DNA of 64,000 nt from Magnetococcus marinus MC-1 (GCF_000014865.1 NC_008576.1:186001-250000); one strand, 5' to 3'; counted from the first letter of the stretch, positions 25,577 to 36,194 are shown. Numbers and translations are program-made. Notes: generated by a model from the sequence alone, not told the origin.

Positions 25577-25949
25577 TCCCTTTAACACGGTGATGAAGAA
25601 CACCTTGATGCTTCTTGTGGCGTGCCTGCCAAAAAATCGTAATATTATGATTTAATACGATATGTCTGCAAGAGATCACACCAAAAAAGCAGAATCCTCT
25701 AAGCAAATTATCCGCTCTATGTGGAAAGACTTACAAAAAAGCCTAACGATTTTAAGATGACGCGTGTTAATAGTATAACATCATAGAAATATATTTGTTT
25801 TCTACACAAATTGGGGTTATTCTCTCAATAGAAACCTAACCAACAAGTAAATGGGTATAATTCGCGTTCTTGCTAAATATAAGTTTAGCATAAAGAACGC
25901 CTATTGAAAATGTTAAGAAAAGCATCTAGATGGATATCTGGAGACAAAG
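25577..25949. other. AT-rich leader/promoter region of the chemoreceptor
   Basis: 373 bases with no gene, clearly AT-richer than its flanks. It holds a TATAAT box (25856-25861) and, three bases on, a strong nested inverted repeat (25864-25900). No terminator for the sensor gene was recognised. Confidence 0.5.
25856..25900 (+). promoter_or_regulatory. TATAAT box with nested inverted repeat at the likely transcription start
   Basis: TATAAT at 25856-25861, then GCGTTCTT (25864-25871) pairing with AAGAACGC (25893-25900), and inside it GCTAAA (25872-25877) with TTTAGC (25884-25889). The position relative to the -10 fits an operator or an RNA hairpin at the 5' end of the chemoreceptor message. No good -35 is visible 17 bases upstream. 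Confidence 0.55.
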
Positions 25950-28900
25950 ATGAAGCTAAAGACCAAACTAATCACGCCAGTAATCCTTTTATTGGTCGTC
26001 ACTGCACTGGTGGTTTTACAGGTCTCAAGTACGGCATTGCAACAAAACACGCATATTCTACTCGACGAACAGATCTCCGCTAAGATGGTCTCTGTTGATC
26101 AAAATATTGAGCGTATGAGTAATACTGCACTGTTGGCATCGGCTATCATCGCCAATCTTCCCCAGGTTAAAGAGGCTTACACATTACAGACCAGTGACGA
26201 AGCGGCCGCGCGCAAGTTGCTTGCTGAGCATATGGCGCCCATTAAAAAGACGGTGGAGCAGATAACCGGGATGAAACAGTTCCGGGTGCATTTTCACCTG
26301 CCCCCTGTACGCTCATTTTTGCGCATATGGAATGGTACCGGTGGAGATGACCTCTCCAGTTTTCGCAATACGGTGCAGCAGATCAATGTGCAGGGTAAAC
26401 CGCTAAAAGGCATTGAAATTGGGCGCGGTGGCTTTGTGCTTAGGGGGATAGCCCCCATTATGAACGATGCCGGTGTGCAGGTTGGGTCCCTAGAAACTCT
26501 GCTGCCTATGGCAGAGGTTATGAAAAAATCCAAGGTGTTGGCCACCGAAGAGCTGGCCATTTTGCTGCATGACCGTTACCTGTCCATTGCAAAAAAATTG
26601 GAGAAATCCAATCCTAAGCGGGCCGGTAAATTTGTCTATACCGGTTCAACGAAGGGGTTTCTTGCCGATCTGGTTGAACCCGAGGCGTTATTATCGGCCA
26701 TGCAGAGTGACCAAAAGCGCGCGCATAAACAGCACACTTTGGCTTACCATTCCATCCGTGATTTCTCCGGTGCCCCAGTGGGGGTTGCCGTCTACCAATT
26801 GGACCATCGCAAGGTGCTGGCCAATCAGCAACAGATGATCACCCGACTGATCGTGATTATTCTTATCTTAATGTTGTTCGCTGGATTGGCTTATGCCCTG
26901 TTGATTGCGCGGTTTGTTAAGCGCATTTTTCACATTGCCGAAGAGATTGGCGGTATAACGGGGGGCGATGTAACCCGTCGCTTGGCCATCGCCACTAAAC
27001 CCGATGAGTTGGGTGCTATCGGTGGCAACTTTAACAAGATGGTACACAGCCTTGCCTCGACACTGCGACGGGTCTCTCTACAAGCTGAAAGCTTAACCGC
27101 CGCCGTACGGCAGTTGGGTGAGGTAAAGACGGTATTAACGGAAGATGCCACGGCCATTCGCAGCAGGGCCAACCAGACGGATGAAGAGACGCAACACCAA
27201 GTTGAAGTGGTCGCTAAAATCCATCAAGCGGTCAAAGAGACCAACACCTACATGGATAACATTGCGCTGCAATCTGGTGATTTGGCTCATAGCATGGATG
27301 AAGTAGCGAACGATGCAGAATCCGTATCCAGTAACGTAACCACCATGGCGGCCGCCGCTGAGCAAATGTCCATGAACGTAGGGGGTATGCAGCGCAATAT
27401 TGAGCAGGTTAGCCAATCCATGGTCAGTGTCAATACGGCGGTGGAAGAGTTGCGCCACGCCTTGGGTGGGGTGGCTCAGCGCTGCCAGCATGCCCGCAGC
27501 GAATCGGACCGGGCCAGTCAGCAGTCGGATGAAACCCGTGAAGCCATTGAGCACCTCTCTGGTTACACCAAGGAGATTGGCAAAGTGGTGGAGCTGATTA
27601 ACGCCATTGCCGAGCAAACCAACATGCTGGCGCTCAATGCTGCCATTGAGGCCGCCGGGGCAGGTGAAGCCGGTAAAGGTTTTGCTGTGGTGGCAAATGA
27701 GGTCAAAGAGCTGGCTACCCAGACCTCCAGTGCAACCCAAAGCATTGCCGACCAGATTAATGCCATCCAAAAACAGACCCGCGTTGTCTACGATGCCACT
27801 GGTGATGTGGAGCAGATCGTTCAGAACATCAACAGCGCCAATATGGAAATTGCTGAAGCGGTGGCCATGCAAACATTGGCCATTACAGAAATCAACCACT
27901 CTGTCGAGGCGGTACGTGAGGCTTCAAACACCACCAGTGGCATGGCCGGAGAGTTGGCCTCAGCAGCTACCGAGGTCGCACAATCTGCCAGCATGGCGGC
28001 GGGAGGGGTCGAGCGTATTGCCAACTCGGCGGCGGCATCGGCCCACGCAACCCATGAAGTGACGGCGGCCAGTGAACGGGCCAAACAGCAGATTGAACAG
28101 CTATTCCTCGTGGCCCAGGAGGTCTCTACCGGGGTCACGAATGTGGAACAAAACATGAGCGAGGTAAAGGATCTATCCCGCTATATGGAGGCCTCTGTAC
28201 TACAATTTGGCACCTTGGTTGATATGGTTAGCAACAGCACGGAAAATCTAAATACCACCATGATTGCGCTGAACTGGGGCGAGGCTCCCTTTGATGTTGA
28301 AGGGGTTAAAAAAGCGCATCTTAACTGGTTAACCCGTTTGAGCCACGTCATTATGCGGCGCACCGCCATGCGTGCGGAGGAGGTGACCGATGCCCATCAT
28401 TGCGAGTTGGGTAAGTGGATGGACCGTGAGGGACAAGAGCAATTTGGACAAACCCCCGTGTGGCAAGAGGCCGTCAAAGTGCATGAGCGCATCCATGAGC
28501 TGGCTAAAGAGGTGGTAAAGGCCAGCAATGCCGGCAATCTGGAACAGGCCAACAAGCTGTTTGCTGATTTTAATGCCTACCGGATCAATCTGTTTGAAAA
28601 TTTGGATGCCATTTTTGTTGGGCCAGAGGTCGATGCCGAACCTATCGCGGTAGTATGGAAACCCAATATGAGTGTGGGTGTACAGATTTTCGATCAAGAT
28701 CACCGGCGTTTGGTAAGTTATATCAACCGCCTGGAATTGGCTCATCGGGCCGGTCAAAGCAAAACAGCACTTGAGCGTGTCTTACGGGCACTGACGGATT
28801 ACACCCTGATCCACTTCCGCCGTGAAGAAAAGATGATGACCGAGTCAAACTACCCCGGTGTGCAGGCGCACAAAGCCCAGCATACCAAACTGGAGGATCA

Positions 28901-29048
28901 GGTGGCGGATTATAATCGCCGTATGCTACAAGAGGAGTCGCACATTACAGAAGAGGTGTTAACGTTCCTAAAAGGTGAGTTCCTGGACCATATTATGCGG
29001 ACAGACCATGAATATTCTGACCATTTCAGGAGCAAAGGGATCATCTAA
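25950..29048 (+). CDS. methyl-accepting chemotaxis protein with CZB and bacteriohemerythrin domains
   Basis: 1032 residues. TM1 about 8-28, periplasmic double-Cache-like sensor about 35-285, TM2 about 292-314, HAMP about 315-370, long coiled-coil signalling domain with the conserved tip [20 protein letters not shown], then a zinc-binding CZB domain (about 785-860, with H..H-C..H elements) and a C-terminal bacteriohemerythrin (about 895-1028). The hemerythrin iron ligands are all visible: QDHRRL, HFRREE, HKAQH and HIMRTD. It should sense a periplasmic ligand and oxygen/redox and feed the flagellar kinase CheA. Followed by a strong terminator. Confidence 0.95.
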   Translation: MKLKTKLITPVILLLVVTALVVLQVSSTALQQNTHILLDEQISAKMVSVDQNIERMSNTALLASAIIANLPQVKEAYTLQTSDEAAARKLLAEHMAPIKKTVEQITGMKQFRVHFHLPPVRSFLRIWNGTGGDDLSSFRNTVQQINVQGKPLKGIEIGRGGFVLRGIAPIMNDAGVQVGSLETLLPMAEVMKKSKVLATEELAILLHDRYLSIAKKLEKSNPKRAGKFVYTGSTKGFLADLVEPEALLSAMQSDQKRAHKQHTLAYHSIRDFSGAPVGVAVYQLDHRKVLANQQQMITRLIVIILILMLFAGLAYALLIARFVKRIFHIAEEIGGITGGDVTRRLAIATKPDELGAIGGNFNKMVHSLASTLRRVSLQAESLTAAVRQLGEVKTVLTEDATAIRSRANQTDEETQHQVEVVAKIHQAVKETNTYMDNIALQSGDLAHSMDEVANDAESVSSNVTTMAAAAEQMSMNVGGMQRNIEQVSQSMVSVNTAVEELRHALGGVAQRCQHARSESDRASQQSDETREAIEHLSGYTKEIGKVVELINAIAEQTNMLALNAAIEAAGAGEAGKGFAVVANEVKELATQTSSATQSIADQINAIQKQTRVVYDATGDVEQIVQNINSANMEIAEAVAMQTLAITEINHSVEAVREASNTTSGMAGELASAATEVAQSASMAAGGVERIANSAAASAHATHEVTAASERAKQQIEQLFLVAQEVSTGVTNVEQNMSEVKDLSRYMEASVLQFGTLVDMVSNSTENLNTTMIALNWGEAPFDVEGVKKAHLNWLTRLSHVIMRRTAMRAEEVTDAHHCELGKWMDREGQEQFGQTPVWQEAVKVHERIHELAKEVVKASNAGNLEQANKLFADFNAYRINLFENLDAIFVGPEVDAEPIAVVWKPNMSVGVQIFDQDHRRLVSYINRLELAHRAGQSKTALERVLRALTDYTLIHFRREEKMMTESNYPGVQAHKAQHTKLEDQVADYNRRMLQEESHITEEVLTFLKGEFLDHIMRTDHEYSDHFRSKGII

Positions 29049-29073
29049 CCCCCGAGTGACGGCACAGGATAAA

Positions 29074-29106
29074 AAAAGCCCCCATGGGATCAACATGGGG
29101 GCTTTT
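29074..29106 (+). terminator. rho-independent terminator of the chemoreceptor gene
   Basis: A perfect 13-bp stem AAAAGCCCCCATG (29074-29086) with CATGGGGGCTTTT (29094-29106), seven-base loop, U-tract on the plus strand and A-tract before it, so it also works in reverse. Confidence 0.92.
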
Positions 29107-29223
29107 TAGTGGGAAAACAACCCAAACGGTTGTGTGTAGACGGGGTTGGTGGTTGGTTTACCAATCCATAAACGACAACAGCAAGGGGTTGCTGAGCGTG
29201 ATCTATCCGGGCTCGCGCAATCT

Positions 29224-29565
29224 TCAGCGTTGTGGGGGGTGTCGATTGGCCTTAACCGGCACCGGCACCATGGGGCGGGGTGGGGTAAGCCAGTCAACCA
29301 CCAGACCGATAAATTTGCCTCTTGTGCCATTATCCTCGGGCTCGGCCAGCAGCATAACCGCAATGGCCATTTGGGCGCTGGCCAGGGTTAGACCCACAAA
29401 AAAGGTCAGTACGCCCAACACCAAAGCGGGTGCCGCTGAGCTTAGAATGAGGGTTCCCATATGTTGAAAATCCCAATAAACCATGGCGGTTACCAATATG
29501 GCGGACATGAAAAAGCCAATCAAGGCGTGACGCGCTAAAAATTTGGCCAATGTAAATTTATGCAT
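29224..29565 (-). CDS. small membrane protein
   Basis: 113 residues with two hydrophobic helices (about 13-33 and 40-72, the latter long enough for one or two spans) and a Pro-rich basic tail (PPRPMVPVPVKANRHPP). Family not recognised. GGGGGT precedes the ATG at 29565. Stands alone, convergent with the chemoreceptor. Confidence 0.6.
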   Translation of the reverse strand: MHKFTLAKFLARHALIGFFMSAILVTAMVYWDFQHMGTLILSSAAPALVLGVLTFFVGLTLASAQMAIAVMLLAEPEDNGTRGKFIGLVVDWLTPPRPMVPVPVKANRHPPQR

Positions 29566-29760
29566 AACTACCCCCGTTACCCCGCAGCAATGGTCGATAT
29601 ATACATGGAACAGTATAATCCATTATGACCAAATCAACCGTCCTGTCAATTAAACCGTTATGTACCAAAGCAAAGGGTTAACCGATTGCGGTAGCATTAT
29701 CGTGGGTTATTGGGCACACTACGGGCTTGTTATTGCCTACAATGTATGAAAGAGCATCCT

Positions 29761-29946
29761 ATGGAACACAATTTTGATCTGGAGATTCAAGGTGCGGATA
29801 TACGCTCCTGTCCCTATTGTGGCTGGATCAACACCCCCAGTGGTTTTAAAAACTATCGTCCATTCTATATTTGCAAAGGGTGTCAACAGCGTTACACGGA
29901 GTTAACCCCACCCAGTGCGCAGCCACCCCAAAAGAAAGAAGAATAA
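29761..29946 (+). CDS. small zinc-ribbon protein
   Basis: 61 residues with two CxxC pairs (CPYC and CKGC, 26 residues apart) that form a zinc ribbon, and a Pro/Gln/Lys tail. Function unknown; such domains bind nucleic acid or protein. The start at 29761 is preferred because AAAGAG precedes it; an in-frame ATG at 29746 lacks a ribosome-binding site. Confidence 0.65.
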   Translation: MEHNFDLEIQGADIRSCPYCGWINTPSGFKNYRPFYICKGCQQRYTELTPPSAQPPQKKEE

Positions 29947-30040
29947 AAGGGCAGCGACATACCGTTAGATGCCTCTGCGTAAGCTTTCTAGCAGTGGGTT
30001 ATTCAGCGTGGCACCACCCTGGACAGATAACGGGCTGCCT

Positions 30041-30388
30041 TTAAAAACCGTCATCATCGCCGTGATGCATAAGTGGCTTGTGGGTTGTAAACCGCATAAT
30101 CTCAAAGGAACGATGCGCGCCAAGGACCTGAATGGCATGGGTCACTTCGTCGGAAGGATTATAGAGCATCACCCGTCCCAGATTGCCTAAATGCTGTTTT
30201 AGGGCGTGGAACAGTCCAAAGGCGGCGCTGTCTATGTAGGTTACTTTATCTAGGTGGATCTTAAAGATGGTGCCAGGGGGTTGATCGGCGTAGGCTTCTT
30301 GAAAGGTTTCAATGCTGCTGACATCAAAGCGCCCCTCCAATATCAGGATCACCACCCCTTCTTGAACCTCTTTGTGCAGGGTTAACAT
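30041..30388 (-). CDS. stand-alone STAS-domain protein (anti-sigma-factor antagonist type)
   Basis: 115 residues, one STAS domain: VVILILEGRFDVSSIETF, then THIDKVTYIDSAAFGLFHAL-type motif in which the Ser after Asp (YIDSAAF) is the residue phosphorylated in SpoIIAA-like proteins. These act in partner-switching with a kinase/anti-sigma factor; none is adjacent. The start at 30388 has a GGAGGGGAGGG tract close upstream; an upstream ATG (30406) would include that tract. Confidence 0.82.
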   Translation of the reverse strand: MLTLHKEVQEGVVILILEGRFDVSSIETFQEAYADQPPGTIFKIHLDKVTYIDSAAFGLFHALKQHLGNLGRVMLYNPSDEVTHAIQVLGAHRSFEIMRFTTHKPLMHHGDDDGF

Positions 30389-30565
30389 GTAAACCCTCCC
30401 CTCCATGGTTATCTAAAAAGCGTTGTTTCCCCCATTATGGCAGCTTAATCGTAGGATGCAAACCGGTGTTCTGGGCGCGTAATTTGGGGTGATTGGATCA
30501 ATCCTGATGGGCGGCTTGAAAAGTGACACGCTCAAACAGGGTAGATCTATGGCGTGGTAAACCCC

Positions 30566-31732
30566 CTAAGGCTGTTCCAACCGTCGCCAAGAGAGCCCCA
30601 GCAAGGCAGATGGGCGATTGGGTGCCGCCTGGTGGGAAAGCAGCAGATCCAAATCCTCCCCATCCGGGATGCCATACATGTGGCACCCCTTGCCCAATTG
30701 AGCGGGGGCCACATGCACCACCTGCATGGTGTTATCCTGTAGTGAGATTTGCTGCACTTGCGCCTTCCGTAACAGGGTAACCTCCAAGGGATTTTGGGGC
30801 AGTGTCATGCCACAGGGCGCAGCGGCAACGGCGCCAAGATTATGCAGATGTACCTCGCCTTGGTGCCAACCCAACCAGTGACCCACACCCAGGGTGTCAT
30901 CTCGCCACAACAAGCGTAACCACGCACCATTAACCCGCAGATCTTGCAGGGTATAGTGGGTGTTGGGTTGAGTGGCCAATATCTTTGTTAAAGGTTTGTT
31001 TTCTATCGGTTGCCAGCTACGGCTGCCGGTGGGGATCACCCCTTGCAGCAGGTGTAGCGACTGGGCCGCTGCTTGGGGTTGTAGCATAAATAGGCTGATC
31101 TGGTAGCCTGACGCTAAAGGTGTGCCCGCGACCAGCAGTTGATCTTTTTGGGTTCCGCTATGGTGTGCCAGCAGGGTGGCACTGCCCCATTGGCGACCGC
31201 CATCATGGGAAAAACGTATAAAGATCTGGTTCTGTTCCCCCAGTGGTTGTTGGTAGACAAGCAGCAACTCTCCTGCGGGGTTTTCTAAAAGGTTGATGTG
31301 GGTCACCTCTTCATCCACCACCAATTGGGGTGGGTTCCAAGCGCGGGTATCGGCGGGACGTCGGGTCTGTTGCACCAATAGATGGCCCTGAGCATCGTGA
31401 TAGGCCACCACGACGATCCCAGCGTGGGGGCCAGATTGCACCACATGCAAGATCGGTTGACGCTGATGGGGTAGGGTATCCCCCAGTTGGGTGGCTTCAA
31501 ACTGTCCATCTTGCTGGCGTTGTCCGATAAACAGCATGCCCTGACTGCTGCGCCAAGCAAAATAGCGGTTTTTTTGCCATAGGCTTGTCATGGGACGGCT
31601 GTAGTTATCCATGGGAGCATCCAAGGCTACCCTGAGCACACCATCGGGAAAAGGGCTTTGGGCCATATAGAGTAACAGGGCAACCACCATCACCAACAGC
31701 AGCAGTGTATAGCGTAACACGACACGTAACAT
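30566..31732 (-). CDS. membrane-anchored Asp-box (sialidase-like) beta-propeller protein
   Basis: 388 residues. N-terminal hydrophobic anchor (about 6-24) and an exported body of short beta-rich repeats. FIRFSHDGGRQWGSA is an Asp-box (S-x-D-x-G-x-x-W), the hallmark of sialidase/BNR propellers. The catalytic Arg triad and Tyr of sialidases were not identified, so enzymatic activity is not claimed. The start is uncertain: ATG at 31732 places the anchor at the N-terminus, while an in-frame ATG at 31792 would add 20 residues. Confidence 0.72.
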   Translation of the reverse strand: MLRVVLRYTLLLLVMVVALLLYMAQSPFPDGVLRVALDAPMDNYSRPMTSLWQKNRYFAWRSSQGMLFIGQRQQDGQFEATQLGDTLPHQRQPILHVVQSGPHAGIVVVAYHDAQGHLLVQQTRRPADTRAWNPPQLVVDEEVTHINLLENPAGELLLVYQQPLGEQNQIFIRFSHDGGRQWGSATLLAHHSGTQKDQLLVAGTPLASGYQISLFMLQPQAAAQSLHLLQGVIPTGSRSWQPIENKPLTKILATQPNTHYTLQDLRVNGAWLRLLWRDDTLGVGHWLGWHQGEVHLHNLGAVAAAPCGMTLPQNPLEVTLLRKAQVQQISLQDNTMQVVHVAPAQLGKGCHMYGIPDGEDLDLLLSHQAAPNRPSALLGLSWRRLEQP

Positions 31733-31908
31733 GGAAAATCTTTCTGCCCCAAAGCACGCGGGCTCTGTATGGATAGACGGGTAATCGCACATACCCTACG
31801 AGCATCCCTACCACGAAGCAGCGGGTGGGGTCAAACCCCATGCTTTACCCAGCCCTCCATAAACCCGTAAGATAAAGACCCGAGCAAACCGTCAACAGGG
31901 TCAAGCCC

Positions 31909-33450
31909 ATGGATGATGCCGAGTTTTTAGAGGGACTTCTCCAACTGGAAGCAGAGCTGGAACAACGACCAGCCGCAGGGGAGCGGCATGACTATACCAT
32001 GCTCACCAGTTTCTATCTGGAGAGTCTGCCCCGCGCGATGCATTGTGATGCGGTGCAGCTCTATCTGTTGGAAGCAAACCAGTGGTATCGCATGCTTGCC
32101 AACCCCCTGCATGGAGAGCCCATAACATTGGAGAGCGGCAGTACCATCCCTGCTTGTATCGAGAGCCATCAAGCCTTAATTACCCGTCAACCAGGACACC
32201 AAGCACGTCTCTGTATGCCGCTGGTCAGCCGGGTCAGGCGGCGGGTATTGGGGGTGATTGAGCTGTTGCGTTTTGGCGAGCAGGCACAGTTTACGGCGGC
32301 GGATTTGACCCGTTTGGAACCCGGTGCTGAAAATTTGTGTCAGGCACTGGATAACCTGTTGGTTACTGGCGCGTTGGTTACCCAGCCGGGGCAGCCCAGC
32401 CAGCCCCCGCCGCCGGTGGATGTGACCATCCGCAGTGTTGGGGTGGTCGCCGAAAGTGCGGTCATGCGCGAGGTGTTTACCTTGGCCAATACCCTAAGTG
32501 CGGTGCCGGTGAATGTCTTTATCAGCGGGGAAAATGGCACGGGTAAAGAGGTGGTCTCCCGCTATATCCATGATAACAGCACCGAGGGAGAGCAACCCTT
32601 TGTGGCGGTTAACTGTGCGGCCATTCCAGAATCCCTGGCGGAGAGTGAATTTTTTGGCTACGAAAAGGGGGCCTTTACCGGTGCTGTAGGTAGCCGAAAA
32701 GGCCATTTTGAGGCAGCCAATGGGGGGGTTCTGTTTTTGGATGAAATTGCCGATTTGCCCCTCTCCATTCAACCAAAATTTCTGCGCGCTTTACAAGAGC
32801 AAGAGGGGCAACGTCTTGGTGGGCAGAAGAGCGTGCCTTACCATTTTCGGGTGATCAGTGCCACCAATAAGGATATTCGGCAAGAGGTGGCGGCGGGGCG
32901 GTTTCGCGAAGATCTCTTTTATCGATTGTTTGCGGTGGATATTCACATTCCCCCCTTGCGGGAGCGAAGAGAGGAGATTTTACCCCTGGCGCGGGCCTTT
33001 TTGCGGGATATTAACCAGCGCTTTGGCAAAAAGGTTCCTGGTTTAAATCCAGAGGTTGCCGAACGCTTTGAGCGCTACCATTGGCCCGGCAATGTGCGCC
33101 AGTTGCGCCGCGAGATGGAACGTTTGGTGGCCCTTACGCCAGATGGGGCATCCATCGGCTTAGCCGCTTGTTCTCCTGAGCTGCGCCACAGTAGCCCGGT
33201 GCCCCCTGCGTTGGAGAGTTCGACTCTGCCGCTGTCAGGCTCACTATTGACCCCAACGGCGGCGGTTTTTCCCCTGCATCCCCATCTCCCTATGGCGCAA
33301 CAGATGGTGCTGTTTGAGCGACACCTGATTGAGACAGCCCTACAGCAACATAACCATAACCGTACCCATGCGGCCCAACAGTTGGGCATTACCCGCCAAT
33401 GGCTGCTTAAGCGACTGCGTTATTATGAACAGTTGGATCAGACCACCTAA
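31909..33450 (+). CDS. sigma-54-dependent transcriptional activator (GAF - AAA+ - Fis HTH)
   Basis: 513 residues. N-terminal GAF-like domain (about 25-150), central AAA+ domain with Walker A SGENGTGKE, the sigma-54 contact loop YEKGAFTGAV, Walker B VLFLDEIADL and the WPGNVRQL motif, and a C-terminal Fis-type helix-turn-helix (NRTHAAQQLGITRQWLLKRL). There is no receiver domain, so it is controlled by a ligand or protein binding the GAF part. Converges with the HD-GYP gene; its targets are not evident. Confidence 0.94.
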   Translation: MDDAEFLEGLLQLEAELEQRPAAGERHDYTMLTSFYLESLPRAMHCDAVQLYLLEANQWYRMLANPLHGEPITLESGSTIPACIESHQALITRQPGHQARLCMPLVSRVRRRVLGVIELLRFGEQAQFTAADLTRLEPGAENLCQALDNLLVTGALVTQPGQPSQPPPPVDVTIRSVGVVAESAVMREVFTLANTLSAVPVNVFISGENGTGKEVVSRYIHDNSTEGEQPFVAVNCAAIPESLAESEFFGYEKGAFTGAVGSRKGHFEAANGGVLFLDEIADLPLSIQPKFLRALQEQEGQRLGGQKSVPYHFRVISATNKDIRQEVAAGRFREDLFYRLFAVDIHIPPLRERREEILPLARAFLRDINQRFGKKVPGLNPEVAERFERYHWPGNVRQLRREMERLVALTPDGASIGLAACSPELRHSSPVPPALESSTLPLSGSLLTPTAAVFPLHPHLPMAQQMVLFERHLIETALQQHNHNRTHAAQQLGITRQWLLKRLRYYEQLDQTT

Positions 33451-33478
33451 ACAGGGCGGTAGGGTCGGCGGTATAGGG

Positions 33479-34948
33479 TTAAACGGGGCAGCCGATAAGT
33501 GGTTTAAAATCAATGGGTAGGTTGCGGAGTTCCAAAAGCTGTTGTTGGATGTTATCCAAACGTTTATGGCCAACAGCCAGATGCAGATCCTTGAGGCTAT
33601 CACCCTGCTTTATCACCAAACACTGTATCTGTTCCACATGGTCGGTATCCACCAACACCAGGTTATAATGCACGGGCTTGTGCAGGGTGATGCCCATCTC
33701 TTGCAGTTGCGCGGTATCCAGGGCCACCCCTGCCCGTTCCAATAGGTGGCAGGTTATGCCGTTGTGTCGCTTGAGCTCCGGTAGTTTGCAGCCTATGGCC
33801 AGCAGTTTGGGCAAAATTTGCAAGCGCCCAATCTCCTCAAAACTAATGCGTGCTTCATGCTGGGGGAGCACAAAGGGGGTACCATCGGCTCGGTGCAGCG
33901 CCCCTTCTAACTGGGGGGGCATAGCGATCATCAAACCCTTTTGCAACAGCAACCGGTGTTGGCGCTTGAAGGTGGTATACCATACCCGATAAAACTCCGG
34001 ATTAAACCGCCCGCTCGCGGCCATACGGTTCATCTCAATGAGGGTCTCCAGGGGTGAGACCGGTCCTTTTAGGGTATATCCCTGGCGCAGGGCCGAATAG
34101 ACATCAGCAATACAGACCAACTGCGCCAGGGCTTGTTCCTGGGGGGTGTAGCGTTGCCGGGGGTCCCCTTGCAGCTCGCTAAAATCACTAAGAATGCCGT
34201 AACCCGGCATACCGCTTTGAAAGCTCTCATGGTGGGCTCCCGCACAGAACGCCGGTAGATCGTGTAACTGCTCATTATTGCTGAGCATGAGGTAGCCAAT
34301 CAGGGCATGGCGTTCGACCTCTTGCCGTTGCAGATCGGTAAGGGGGCCTTGATGGGAGAGAATCTCTTTACTCACCGCCGCTTTACCCACATCGTGCAGC
34401 ATACCCGCCAGTCCAGCTTGAATCAGACGCTCTTTGGGCCATTGTAGACCCTTGGCCAGCTCGACACAGAGCAGGGCGGTCTCTACCCCATGCACCACGG
34501 TGGGTTCATCATGTTCACTGAGCTCTTTGATGCTTTCGGCAGCAAATTCTGTGTAATGATCCATGATCTCTTCGAGCAAACTGCCGATCTGTTCCTTAAA
34601 GGGTTGCAGATCAAGCCGCCCCTTGCGTTTGAGCAGCTCCAGGGCATCACGGGTCGATTTTACCCCTTCGGCAAAAATCACCGCACGGGTGGCGTCAAAC
34701 ATGGCATCCAAGCGCGAGGCACACTGTTTAATGCGCTCGGCAATTCTGGGTTGGGCGTAGACCTGATCAATGCCCAGGTTGAGCAGACGAACAATGGTGC
34801 GAGACTCTAAGTCAGAGCCGGCGGTTAGATAGGTGATGCCGTCCAATACCACATCGCGGGTAAGCACCAGTTTGGCATGGTGTAGGGTATCATCCAACCG
34901 ATAAGCCTTTTCCGCAGCGGGGCGTTGGCTATGCAGTGCAGCGGTCAT
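33479..34948 (-). CDS. HD-GYP-domain protein (probable c-di-GMP phosphodiesterase)
   Basis: 489 residues. N-terminal helical part (about 30-140), then an HD-GYP core: AGMLHDVGKAAVSKEIL (HD pair and Lys), ERHALIGYLML, AGAHHESFQSGMPGYG. In the last motif the family 'DGxGYP' reads GMPGYG, so the GYP signature is altered. The metal-binding His/Asp residues are present. A C-terminal PilZ-like extension of ~150 residues follows. Start uncertain: ATG 34948 (used here) or ATG 35020, both with weak ribosome-binding sites. Confidence 0.82.
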   Translation of the reverse strand: MTAALHSQRPAAEKAYRLDDTLHHAKLVLTRDVVLDGITYLTAGSDLESRTIVRLLNLGIDQVYAQPRIAERIKQCASRLDAMFDATRAVIFAEGVKSTRDALELLKRKGRLDLQPFKEQIGSLLEEIMDHYTEFAAESIKELSEHDEPTVVHGVETALLCVELAKGLQWPKERLIQAGLAGMLHDVGKAAVSKEILSHQGPLTDLQRQEVERHALIGYLMLSNNEQLHDLPAFCAGAHHESFQSGMPGYGILSDFSELQGDPRQRYTPQEQALAQLVCIADVYSALRQGYTLKGPVSPLETLIEMNRMAASGRFNPEFYRVWYTTFKRQHRLLLQKGLMIAMPPQLEGALHRADGTPFVLPQHEARISFEEIGRLQILPKLLAIGCKLPELKRHNGITCHLLERAGVALDTAQLQEMGITLHKPVHYNLVLVDTDHVEQIQCLVIKQGDSLKDLHLAVGHKRLDNIQQQLLELRNLPIDFKPLIGCPV

Positions 34949-35054
34949 GGCGGGGATAGATAACCTCTGTTTGGGTCGAGAGTAGGGTGTATCGGTTGTA
35001 GTATGCCATGACCTATCCATAGAGGGCAGACCCTTTCATACCCGCCATAGAAAA

Positions 35055-35075
35055 AAGGTGGGATGGCCCCACCTT
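35055..35075 (-). terminator. terminator of the small exported-protein gene
   Basis: AAGGTGGG (35055-35062) pairs with CCCACCTT (35068-35075). Read on the minus strand the stem is followed by six T residues. Confidence 0.7.
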
Positions 35076-35241
35076 GTTTCTTTGCGGACAAAAACCCTTG
35101 TGTGTGCGAACACCTTGCTGACACCGTACCGCTTATTTTTAAAGATGCGGCTTGGGTGGGATAGGGGTGGGTCGTTGCGGTCACGCAACAACGCTAGACG
35201 GTTTACCCACATGGGGGGTAGCCGCTGCCCAAGTGGGATGA

Positions 35242-35577
35242 CTAGCGATGCCGGTTAGCAGGTTCCACACCTGTGTAGAGGGGCGGGGTGTGTCGGGGAA
35301 CATCCCGCCGCTGTGCCTCTCCATATAAGGAGGGGTTACGATGATGCCAACGCCCTTCGCCTACCACGCCCCGTTGGCTCAGCATAGGGTCATATAAGCG
35401 GGATACAAGGGTGGTTGCGTAGAGAGCCCGCTGTGTTGCCAACGGCTGAGGGGGGGCTGACACAGCTGGCGTACCCTGTCCCAACACCATCACCGCCAGA
35501 GCCATAACCAGCGCATGCCACACACAGCAGCCTTGCGCGATCGTTTGCCGAGCTTGGTGCCATAACTGTCTGAACAT
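35242..35577 (-). CDS. small exported protein, unknown
   Basis: 111 residues; signal peptide with core ALVMALAVMVLGQG and cleavage near AVSA, mature part Arg/His/Pro-rich with GEGRWHHRNP. The start at 35577 has AAGGAG nine bases upstream. Not recognised. Confidence 0.6.
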   Translation of the reverse strand: MFRQLWHQARQTIAQGCCVWHALVMALAVMVLGQGTPAVSAPPQPLATQRALYATTLVSRLYDPMLSQRGVVGEGRWHHRNPSLYGEAQRRDVPRHTPPLYTGVEPANRHR

Positions 35578-36194
35578 GGGTTGGCTCCTTGGTTTGGTGG
35601 TGCGCTGTAGGCGACCCACACCCTTGACTACCGCAAGGGGGAGGCCAATCCCGTCAATATTACAAATATCAAACGTAAACATGGAGATATCATGACAGAG
35701 ACAGAATTTTGACCCTGTTTAATCCACATGCATACTGTAAACAATCCTATACAGTTAAGGAGAGCATGCGCCAAAGCTTGGGTTTTCATGGGGTATTTGA
35801 ACCAGTGTTATCATTCGTTGTCTGTAAATATTTGTTTACATAGGCAGCGAGGAACTGCTCAAGGTGGCCTATTTTACCCCCTGGGGGAGACGATTTTTTC
35901 CACCTATCCCGGGGGGGGAGGGGCATACGACCCGACCTGATGGTGGGATAGCTCAGTTTAGAGTGATATTTTTTAATTATTATTTCAAATGGATAAGAAT
36001 GAATTTTAGAGCATAGCACAAAGTTGGCAGAGAAATTGGACTATGGGAGGCAAGGAGTGAGAGTGTCACTGCTCGTCTGCCCACCGTGATGGGTACAAGC
36101 AGGGCCGATGGACCTACGCGACCCAACCGCTGGGCGTGTTAGGCCACACCTTTGAATCCGTCAGGGGACTGTTTATTGTTTCTGGCGAATTGCA
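35578..36194. other. gene-poor region
   Basis: Over 600 bases without a supported gene. AT-rich at 35690-35840 and 35945-36010, GC-rich from 36050. Short open frames here have neither ribosome-binding sites nor protein-like composition. The right end leads into a possible structured RNA. Confidence 0.45.
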
